A model generated the notes under the pieces. That model saw nothing but the letters and a program-made list of their open reading frames with translations. It had not been told where the DNA came from and made no database searches. Of a stretch of DNA of 19,919 nt, positions 15,019 through 19,919 are shown in pieces. Every line of letters starts with the position of its first letter. Positions within the stretch are counted from its first letter, which is position 1. The DNA lies in NCBI GenBank assembly GCA_021203665.1, contig JAJQAT010000100.1, positions 1 through 19,919 of the forward strand, given 5' to 3'. This DNA comes from Bacillota bacterium. Lineage in GTDB: Bacteria; Bacillota; Clostridia; UBA1381. The translations under genes and the position numbers were made by a program.

Positions 15019-15032
15019 TAAGTGCGCCCTTA
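14998..15032 (+). other. oriT: oriT with RSF1010-like nick site
   Basis: An inverted repeat CACCACC (14998-15004) with GGTGGTG (15010-15016) is followed after a few bases by TAAGTGCGCCCTTA (15019-15032). The TAAGTGCG/CCCT sequence matches the conserved nick region of MOBQ plasmids such as RSF1010/R1162, and the inverted repeat directly before it is also their layout. The expected nick is between G15026 and C15027 on the + strand. Transfer would then begin rightward with tnpW, the STAND gene and the recombinase, and the relaxase gene would enter last. Confidence 0.87.
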
Positions 15033-15042
15033 TCGGGGAATA

Positions 15043-15068
15043 AAAGGCTTCGGCTGCCCGAAGCCTTT
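15043..15068 (-). terminator. Terminator of the tnpW-DUF3847 operon
   Basis: A perfect 11-bp stem, AAAGGCTTCGG (15043-15053) with CCGAAGCCTTT (15058-15068), and a 4-nt loop. It stands 18 bp after the stop of the leftward DUF3847 gene and is followed leftward by TATT. It also separates this operon from oriT, only 11 bp further left. Confidence 0.7.
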
Positions 15069-15086
15069 AAAAAACAGTAGCCAATT

Positions 15087-15284
15087 TTAAATTTTAAGCA
15101 GCTCTTTTAAGTACTCCTCAAGAGCGTCAACCTTTACTTCCTTGATATTCGGTAAAACCTTTTCAAGCACCGCGCCCTCTTGAATAAGTCGGCGTGTCCT
15201 CGCTTTACGTTCTTTTTCGCGGTCGCGCATCTGCGCTTCTTCAAGCCTGTGCTTCGCCTGCAAAAGTTCCTTTTCCGTTGCCAT
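15087..15284 (-). CDS. DUF3847 family small protein
   Basis: A 65-residue basic protein. An N-terminal coiled coil (EKELLQAKHRLEEAQMRD) is followed by the DUF3847 signature RKARTRRLIQEGAVLEKVLPN and a short C-terminal helix. The family occurs next to MobA/MobL relaxases and is probably a relaxosome accessory protein in the manner of MobC, which would fit its place beside oriT. That role is inferred. The start ATG at 15284 has GAGGAGG upstream and overlaps the tnpW gene by 44 nt, suggesting translational coupling. Confidence 0.85.
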   Translation of the reverse strand: MATEKELLQAKHRLEEAQMRDREKERKARTRRLIQEGAVLEKVLPNIKEVKVDALEEYLKELLKI

Positions 15285-15450
15285 TGCTCAAGACCTCCTC
15301 TCCGTTTAAAATTTTGTTCTCCAACATACGCATAATCATCTCATCGGCGTTATGCTTCGCCTTTGCGTTGCCGAATGCCGAAACGATATACGTAACATTG
15401 CCGATTTGCCGTTTGTACGGCTCGGCTATCTTGATAAAATTATCGGACAT
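15241..15450 (-). CDS. tnpW: TnpW family transposon-encoded protein
   Basis: A 69-residue protein with the TnpW pattern: RQIGNVTYIVSAFGNAKAKHNADEMIMRMLENKI, that is a short beta hairpin followed by a helix with N-A-x-E-x-I. TnpW proteins are found on Tn4451-like mobilizable elements and related IMEs; their function is not known. The start ATG at 15450 has GAGAGGAG upstream. It is the first gene of a two-gene leftward operon with DUF3847. Its promoter has three 11-bp-spaced direct repeats, so it is probably under the control of the element's own regulator. Confidence 0.82.
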   Translation of the reverse strand: MSDNFIKIAEPYKRQIGNVTYIVSAFGNAKAKHNADEMIMRMLENKILNGEEVLSNGNGKGTFAGEAQA

Positions 15451-15498
15451 AAAAATGCTCCTCTCATAAATTTATTTGCAAGCTTTCTTGCACCATAA

Positions 15499-15504
15499 AT
15501 TCTA
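15499..15504 (-). promoter_or_regulatory. Candidate -10 of the tnpW promoter
   Basis: TAGAAT on the minus strand, about 50 nt before the tnpW start codon. No good -35 hexamer stands at 16-18 nt, which is what an activator-dependent promoter would show. The nearest CGCTCAAT repeat ends exactly 21 nt upstream. Confidence 0.55.
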
Positions 15505-15525
15505 TGACAACATGAGCAAAAACTC

Positions 15526-15555
15526 ATTGAGCGCGGATTGAGCGAAAATTGAGCG
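15526..15555 (-). promoter_or_regulatory. Three 11-bp-spaced direct repeats upstream of tnpW
   Basis: Three perfect copies of ATTGAGCG on + (CGCTCAAT toward tnpW) start at 15526, 15537 and 15548, exactly 11 bp apart, one helical turn. The same arrangement occurs at 17924-17953 upstream of the recombinase. One-turn-spaced direct repeats placed just upstream of a promoter are the known layout of operators for SARP/AfsR-type activators. Identity of the binding protein is inferred. Confidence 0.82.
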
Positions 15556-15558
15556 AAT

Positions 15559-15599
15559 AAAAAAAGACCCCACAACCGATTTTACGATTGTGAGGTCTT
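15559..15599 (-). terminator. Terminator of the STAND regulator gene
   Basis: Reading leftward: stem AAGACCTCACAATCG (15599-15585) with CGGTTGTGGGGTCTT (15578-15564), a 15-bp stem with two wobble pairs and a 6-nt loop, then seven T (15565-15559). It follows the stop of the STAND gene by 14 bp and ends 4 bp before the direct-repeat array of the tnpW promoter, shielding it from read-through. Confidence 0.9.
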
Positions 15600-15613
15600 G
15601 AAGTGTTTTAATG

Positions 15614-17908
15614 TTATGAAGTTATCAGCTTTTGAATATCTGCGCCTAAAACCGCAGACATTCCCTGAAGCTCTCGGAGTTTGTCGTTTATCAGCTCCGG
15701 CTCGTTCGACCATATGTCAATATAAATCTTAAAAGCCGACTTGAAATAGTAGAGCGCGTTCGCTCTATCGTGGATTTGCAAGTATGTACAGCCGATATTC
15801 AACATCAAATTTGCGTAGTCGGACGTGTTCTCGGAATTGTATTCCTTGACCGCTTCGGCGCACTGCTTTAGCGCACGGATTGCAAGCTGCGGCTCGCCCA
15901 TATTTGCGGCTAAATTGGCATAGTTGCAAATTTGAATAACCGCGTCATTCGTAAATTCCAAATTGTTCTCGGCAAGGACTTTATACGCAAGCTCCATATA
16001 ATGCTTTGCCTTTTCAAGCTGCTTGTCCGTATGATAAAGCGCGCCTATGTTGCCGTAAATGTTTGACACAAGATGAGGATTTACCGAAACGATTTCATCA
16101 CAGAGCTTTACCGCCTGTTGTTCGTATTGAAGCGCACGTTTTGTGTTGTTCCCGCATAAATGCTCCAATGCCGCTTTGTAATCGAGCAGCAGTGCCTTGT
16201 CCTCGACGGTTTCTTTCAGCCGCTCCAACTCGGAAATGATAAGCTCCATTCCCGAACGGTAATTATATTTTTCCATATACGCGAACACGTCTTTGAGGAA
16301 CAGCTTGTATGCTCCGATGTTGTCTTTTTCGGCAACATCAATAACGCTCTCCGCTATCCTGAACAAGAGCGAATGAAACGGCAAATCCTTTCCGTGATAT
16401 AAGCATAGGCTCCGAATGTTTTCAATTAGAGTTTCACAGCTTGCAACGCTCGGGACTGTATCGTCAATCGCGACTTCCTTTATCAGTGGGTGCAAGGTGA
16501 TTTTTCTGTAATCGTTCGTTTGAATAAATCCGTATTCAATTAAATCATTGACCTCGTTTAAGCTGTCGAGGTTCAACCACTTAGCAAAGAGCTTCGTATT
16601 GATACCCTCATACGGAACAAGCGTCATATTTCGCATAATGTTCTTGCCCTCGTCGGACAGCGTAAGCAAGGATATGAGCGTATGGATATGCTCGTAATAT
16701 GTAGCTTTGCTGTTCGCGCCATCCTTGAATAAATTGATTTTATCATTGGAGCGCAAAATGCTTTTTGTATTTATTAACTTATCTAATAATTCTTGTGGTT
16801 CAAACATTCCGCGCGATAAAAGCCGCGCCGACAATTCAACCGACAGCGTGTGACGGTGAACCTCGGAAATGATTTGTTCGACAGTTTCGATGTTGCTTTC
16901 ATCATAAAAATATTGCGCAAGCGTAAGCAAATCATTCAGCGGCATTTCCTCTAAATTATATGACGCATAGTTTTCAAACTTGCTCCTTGTTGTAAACACG
17001 ACCTTGCACCGGTATTTCATAATCACGCTCAATAATTCATCGCTTGAAGCCGTTTCGTTAAAGTTGTCGATAATAATCAGCGTATCCTCTTTCAGACTTC
17101 GCAAAAATCTGTTGTGTCGTCTGAATTTTATATCATCGTTATCGTCAATGGAATCGTCCGAAAAATCGCAGTCGGCTATCATTTGCTTTAGGCTTCCGTT
17201 ATATGAGAAGTACAAAATATTTGTATATTCATTTTTGTATTTCTTGGCGTACTGTTTCGCAAACTCGCTTTTGCCGATACCCGCAACGCCCTGAATAAAA
17301 ACTTTTCCGTTTTCATCAAGAACATTATGTAAGGTTTCAAGCTCCGCTTCGCGTCCGCAAAAATGCTTGCACGGCTTCGGAACGATGCCGTCATAGATAT
17401 AATCCTTGACCGCCGGCGATAACGCGCCCCTTGAAATTAATGCCTTTGTTTTCGCATCGCGTTTTAAAAATGCGCGTTCCATACCGAAAATCAAAATGCG
17501 GCTTATGAAATCGCTTAAATCCTCGCCGGTATCATACGGATAATTTTGCGACAGCTCCGCTCTTTTATTTTCGGAAATCGTTGTGTCGTTCATCAGCAAA
17601 TTATATATTTCCGTGACCGTCATATCTTTATCATAAAGCAATGGTAAAATATTTTTCTGAAGGTCAAACGCCAATGCTTCGTATTTCTCGTTTTTTGCGT
17701 AATATGAAATAATCTGCGGACTAACCTTTGCCGTTCCGTTTAACCAGCGGCATACAAGCCCGTTATCAAAACCAAAGTCAATGTTTACGTCATTGTTTAG
17801 GAAATCCTCAAATAACAAAAACATCAATTCTATCTGACTTATCTCGTCCTTTTCACTTATCCCGCTTGATATAACGCTCATAACGGAGCTGAAATCACAT
17901 CTGTTCAT
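15614..17908 (-). CDS. STAND-type regulator: HTH-like N-terminus, NB-ARC NTPase, TPR repeats
   Basis: A 764-residue STAND protein. Residues 45-72 (DNGLVCRWLNGTAKVSPQII) look like a divergent XRE-type HTH, a candidate DNA-binding domain. The NB-ARC core begins near 178 (PKPCKHFCGREAELETL). Walker A is GVAGIGKS (K213, S214), Walker B is TLIIIDNFN (D281) and sensor 1 is VVFTTRSK (R308). The winged-helix part follows to about 500, and tetratricopeptide repeats fill about 590-740 (LVSNIYGNIGALYHTDKQLEKAKHYMELA). No nuclease, protease or TIR effector domain is visible, so a regulator is more likely than an antiphage sensor. It is transcribed divergently from the recombinase and shares its control region. 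ATG at 17908, with AAGAAAGG before it. Control of excision is inferred. Confidence 0.85.
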   Translation of the reverse strand: MNRCDFSSVMSVISSGISEKDEISQIELMFLLFEDFLNNDVNIDFGFDNGLVCRWLNGTAKVSPQIISYYAKNEKYEALAFDLQKNILPLLYDKDMTVTEIYNLLMNDTTISENKRAELSQNYPYDTGEDLSDFISRILIFGMERAFLKRDAKTKALISRGALSPAVKDYIYDGIVPKPCKHFCGREAELETLHNVLDENGKVFIQGVAGIGKSEFAKQYAKKYKNEYTNILYFSYNGSLKQMIADCDFSDDSIDDNDDIKFRRHNRFLRSLKEDTLIIIDNFNETASSDELLSVIMKYRCKVVFTTRSKFENYASYNLEEMPLNDLLTLAQYFYDESNIETVEQIISEVHRHTLSVELSARLLSRGMFEPQELLDKLINTKSILRSNDKINLFKDGANSKATYYEHIHTLISLLTLSDEGKNIMRNMTLVPYEGINTKLFAKWLNLDSLNEVNDLIEYGFIQTNDYRKITLHPLIKEVAIDDTVPSVASCETLIENIRSLCLYHGKDLPFHSLLFRIAESVIDVAEKDNIGAYKLFLKDVFAYMEKYNYRSGMELIISELERLKETVEDKALLLDYKAALEHLCGNNTKRALQYEQQAVKLCDEIVSVNPHLVSNIYGNIGALYHTDKQLEKAKHYMELAYKVLAENNLEFTNDAVIQICNYANLAANMGEPQLAIRALKQCAEAVKEYNSENTSDYANLMLNIGCTYLQIHDRANALYYFKSAFKIYIDIWSNEPELINDKLRELQGMSAVLGADIQKLITS

Positions 17909-17923
17909 TTTCGATTGCCTTTC

Positions 17924-17953
17924 TTATCAATTCGCACTCAATTCACGCTCAAT
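17924..17953 (+). promoter_or_regulatory. Three 11-bp-spaced direct repeats between STAND gene and recombinase
   Basis: CGCTCAAT (17946-17953), CACTCAAT (17935-17942) and the weaker TTATCAAT (17924-17931), each 11 bp apart and oriented toward the recombinase. The last repeat ends exactly 21 nt before TATACT (17975-17980), the same distance and orientation as in front of tnpW. For the STAND gene, transcribed leftward from about 17977, the repeats lie in its leader, close to its ribosome binding site, where a bound protein could repress it. Confidence 0.75.
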
Positions 17954-17974
17954 GAAAATTCTGTCGGTCTATCG

Positions 17975-17980
17975 TATACT
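17975..17980 (+). promoter_or_regulatory. Candidate activator-dependent -10 toward recombinase
   Basis: TATACT, 21 nt downstream of the last direct repeat, without a recognisable -35. It would give a leader of about 140 nt before the recombinase start. It lies where the leftward STAND promoter would start transcription, so the two promoters should exclude each other. Confidence 0.45.
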
Positions 17981-17983
17981 ACC

Positions 17984-17989
17984 ATTATA
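17984..17989 (-). promoter_or_regulatory. Candidate -10 of the STAND gene promoter
   Basis: TATAAT on the minus strand preceded by TG and one base (TGTTATAAT), an extended -10 element, which can work without a good -35. The expected start at about 17977 gives a leader of about 70 nt containing the direct-repeat array. Confidence 0.6.
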
Positions 17990-18044
17990 ACATATTTGAC
18001 AGAACAGTGCCATAAATATTTTGTAAATTCGTTCGACAAATATA

Positions 18045-18073
18045 TTGCCTTTTCTCGTAATCTGCGGTATAAT
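18045..18073 (+). promoter_or_regulatory. Proximal promoter of the recombinase gene
   Basis: TTGCCT at 18045-18050 and TATAAT at 18068-18073 with a 17-nt spacer, about 55 bp before the recombinase start codon. It is a reasonable sigma-A promoter, independent of the direct repeats upstream. Confidence 0.7.
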
Positions 18074-18127
18074 GTAAGTAAGCAAAATGTTTTGGATTGC
18101 TGTTCGGAAAGGAATAAAAGGTAAGAT

Positions 18128-19726
18128 ATGAAACAGCAATTAAACAAAACAACTGCTCTTTATTGCAGACTTAGCCGTGACGACGAGTACAATGGAGACA
18201 GTATGAGCATACAGACACAGAAGTCAATGTTGAAGCGATATGCCGACGAGAACGGATATATTAACTGTCAATTTTTTGTCGATGACGGTGTGTCGGGGAC
18301 TACGTTCACAAGACAAGGTTTTCAGTCGATGATTGCCGAAATAGAGAACGGCAAAATCGGAACGGTTATTGTAAAAGACCTGTCGCGGCTCGGCAGAGAA
18401 TATTTGCAGACTGGTTATTACACGGAGATATTCTTTCCGCAGCACGATGTGAGATTTATCGCCGTAAACGATAACGTCGATTCCGACAGCGGCGATAACG
18501 AGTTTGCGCCGTTCAAGAACATCATCAATGAATGGTATGCTCGCGATATTTCCCGCAAAATTCGCTCAACCTATAAAACAAAGGCATTCAACGGCGAATT
18601 TACAGGTAACCGCGCTCCCTATGGTTATATGAAGTCACCCGAGGACAAGCACAAGCTGATACCCGATGAACACGCGCCGATTGTTCAACAAATGTTTCAA
18701 ATGGCGTTGGAGGGTAAAAGCTGCGGTGCGATTGCGGCGGCTCTCAAAAAGGAGCAAATCCCGACACCCGGCGCATACATACGCGGCAAAGACGGGGTTC
18801 TCAGAAAAAACGAACGAGTGAAATATCCTTTTGACTGGATGCAAACAACTGTCCGAGATGTCTTAGAGAACGAAGTTTATATCGGCAACATTGTAAGTCA
18901 GCGTTATACGTCAAAGTCGTTCAAGGATAAGCGGCTTGTGGAGCGTCCCAAAGAGGAATGGATAAGGGTAGAGAACACTCACGAAGCTTTAGTTGACCGT
19001 GACACATTCTATACTGTTCAACAGCGAATAGGTGTAAAGCGACCTCGACCCGAAAGCAACCCGAACAACATTTTTCGGGGACTTATCAAATGCGGTGACT
19101 GCGGTGCGAGTATGGTATACAAAAAAGAAAACTCGTTGATAAAAACACCGAAATATTGGTGTAATAAATACCTACACCACGGAAAAACCGAATGTACCCG
19201 TCATTCGCTGAAAGCCGAAGATTTGAAGTCAATCGTTTTGGATGACATCAACCGACAAATAACTCTTGCAACTGCGGACAAGGACACATACATAGAACGG
19301 CTTGCGGGAATTTCGGCGGATATGGACGGCAACACAAAGGCGAGTGTGCAAAAAGAGCAGCAGAAAATAAAACAGCGTCTTGACGAAATCAGCCGAGTAT
19401 TGCAGTCAATGTACGAGGACAAGGTTTTCGGACGCATTTCAGCAGAGCGTTACTCATCAATGGCAACAAGCCTTGAAGCTGAGGAAACACGGCTGAAAAA
19501 CCGGATGACCGAGCTTCAAGCAAGCCTCGCACAGCAAACGCGACAGAGTAAATCGGCGAAAGAGTTTGCGGATTTGATAGAGCAATATGCGCCGATAAAA
19601 GAGCTTGACGAAACGCTCTTAAATACGTTGATTGAAAAGATTGTCGTTTATGAAACCGAGAACGACGGCGAGCGTACAACGCCGATAGAGATTTACTATC
19701 GGTTCATAGGTAAAACGGGTGTGTGA
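18128..19726 (+). CDS. Large serine recombinase (integrase/excisionase of the IME)
   Basis: A 532-residue large serine recombinase that integrates and excises the element between att sites with a two-base crossover. The N-terminal resolvase domain has the nucleophile S16 (YCRLSRDD), the VSGTTFTRQGF segment and the LSRLGRE motif with R87 and R90. The recombinase domain follows (APYGY, then the segment with VYIGNIV), then a zinc ribbon with C322, C325, C345 and C356, a long coiled coil (about 375-475), and a C-terminal DUF4368-like segment (IKELDETLLNTLIEKIVVYE). The length is normal and no catalytic residue is missing. The start ATG at 18128 follows AAAAGGTAAG. The gene ends 60 bp before the right att core, the usual place. 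Confidence 0.96.
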   Translation: MKQQLNKTTALYCRLSRDDEYNGDSMSIQTQKSMLKRYADENGYINCQFFVDDGVSGTTFTRQGFQSMIAEIENGKIGTVIVKDLSRLGREYLQTGYYTEIFFPQHDVRFIAVNDNVDSDSGDNEFAPFKNIINEWYARDISRKIRSTYKTKAFNGEFTGNRAPYGYMKSPEDKHKLIPDEHAPIVQQMFQMALEGKSCGAIAAALKKEQIPTPGAYIRGKDGVLRKNERVKYPFDWMQTTVRDVLENEVYIGNIVSQRYTSKSFKDKRLVERPKEEWIRVENTHEALVDRDTFYTVQQRIGVKRPRPESNPNNIFRGLIKCGDCGASMVYKKENSLIKTPKYWCNKYLHHGKTECTRHSLKAEDLKSIVLDDINRQITLATADKDTYIERLAGISADMDGNTKASVQKEQQKIKQRLDEISRVLQSMYEDKVFGRISAERYSSMATSLEAEETRLKNRMTELQASLAQQTRQSKSAKEFADLIEQYAPIKELDETLLNTLIEKIVVYETENDGERTTPIEIYYRFIGKTGV

Positions 19727-19761
19727 GGGGCGCGTTTCGCGACACCCTCGGAAAGTAGATG

Positions 19762-19919
19762 TTACCACCGCAAAAAAGGTATGACTTGCTTCATACCTTG
19801 CGATTTCGCGCCCGGGTTATCGTTACCATATCCTTCCATAAGGTTAATAGCACCCCAAATGCCGAGACCGGCTCCGAGAGCTATAACCAGTGTTTGCAGT
19901 ACGGTTACTGCACTGTTGA
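19762..19919 (-). pseudogene. maff2: maff2, N-terminal part (5' end outside window; truncated by IME)
   Basis: The visible 51 codons read leftward: VLQTLVIALGAGLGIWGAIN, MEGYGNDNPGAKSQGMKQ, then VIPFLRW and a stop at 19762-19764. Up to Q (19787) this is the Maff2 family sequence with its hydrophobic helix. The last seven residues and the stop come from the IME end. The C-terminal half is 8.45 kb away at 11264-11338, so the protein made here lacks its LMAGGG and last hydrophobic segment. The true start codon is a few residues past the right edge of the window. Confidence 0.9.
19764..19788 (-). other. Right attachment site of the IME (attR by position)
   Basis: Core TG at 19787-19788. Inside the element lies the right inverted-repeat arm (19764-19786) with ACCACCGCAA at 19764-19773, the reverse complement of TTGCGGTGGT at the left end. 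Outside lies maff2 (GMK codons). Removing the element gives GGT ATG AAG CAG CTA ATG across the junction, an intact reading frame. Confidence 0.82.

Larger units (their letters stand above)
11337..19788. mobile_element. Integrative mobilizable element inserted in maff2 (about 8.45 kb)
   Basis: The boundaries come from the split maff2 gene. The host reading frame stops being Maff2-like at 19787 and resumes at 11338, sharing only the dinucleotide TG on the + strand (CA in the gene). Directly inside both ends lies a 23-bp imperfect inverted repeat (19 of 23 identical). The element carries all parts of an IME: a large serine recombinase next to its right end, a MOBQ relaxase with a recognisable oriT, and no transfer channel of its own. 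Cargo and control genes are marR, an aldo/keto-reductase-like gene, DUF3847, tnpW and a STAND protein. It presumably uses the channel of a conjugative element, perhaps the one it sits in, to move. Confidence 0.9.

Noticed and set aside
15526..15555. CRISPR-like or plasmid iteron array
   Set aside because: The repeats are only 8 bp with 3-bp gaps, three copies, no replication protein or cas gene; the match with a second array at another promoter fits an operator better.
15614..17908. STAND protein as an Avs-like antiphage system
   Set aside because: No effector domain at the N-terminus, no partner genes, and its control region is shared with the recombinase.
19727..19763. Terminator after the recombinase gene
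   Set aside because: Only short CGCG and GGGTGT/ACACCC pairings and no T run; not convincing.

Overview
The window looks like a gut-type Clostridia (Firmicutes) accessory region. It holds part of a Tn1549-type integrative conjugative element (ICE), and a complete second mobile element is inserted inside one of the ICE's genes. This rests on the set of CD1107/CD1108/CD1110/CD1112-type transfer genes, the strong AGGAGG ribosome binding sites, the MobA/MobL relaxase and the DUF4368-type large serine recombinase. No housekeeping gene, tRNA or rRNA is visible.

Host ICE, left part (1-11338, all leftward). Reading in the direction of transcription: the C-terminal piece of a Maff2 gene, a VirB6/TrbL-like membrane protein, a PrgI-family membrane protein, a VirB4-like ATPase, a two-BRO-domain antirepressor-like protein, an unrecognised acidic protein, a CD1108-type NlpC/P60 cell-wall hydrolase, a DUF4315 coiled-coil protein, a CD1107/DUF4366 surface protein, DNA topoisomerase III, and an ArdC/LtrC-like zincin that leaves the window. 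The genes are tightly packed, often overlapping, each with its own ribosome binding site. The hydrolase and the topoisomerase each carry one apparent extra base in a GGG run, which splits them into two frames.

Nested integrative mobilizable element (IME, about 11337-19788, 8.45 kb). It splits maff2. The N-terminal part of maff2 lies at 19787-19919 and the C-terminal part at 11264-11338. Joining the halves at a shared CA dinucleotide (TG on the + strand) restores the Maff2 reading frame exactly. The element's ends are 23-bp imperfect inverted repeats, as expected for the half-sites of a large serine recombinase attP. Inside, left to right: a MarR repressor and aldo/keto-reductase-like cargo pair with twin palindromic operators (+); a MOBQ relaxase (-); an oriT with an RSF1010-like nick sequence; DUF3847 and TnpW small proteins (-); an HTH/NB-ARC/TPR STAND protein (-); and the serine recombinase (+).

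The most interesting signal is a set of three direct repeats with 11-bp period (core CGCTCAAT). It occurs twice in the IME: before tnpW and between the STAND gene and the recombinase gene. In both places the last repeat lies exactly 21 nt before a -10-like hexamer in the same orientation. This suggests that one DNA-binding activator, most simply the STAND protein itself, switches on the mobilization and excision genes together. Excision would also repair maff2 without a scar, so the IME may act as a reversible switch on the host ICE's transfer operon.
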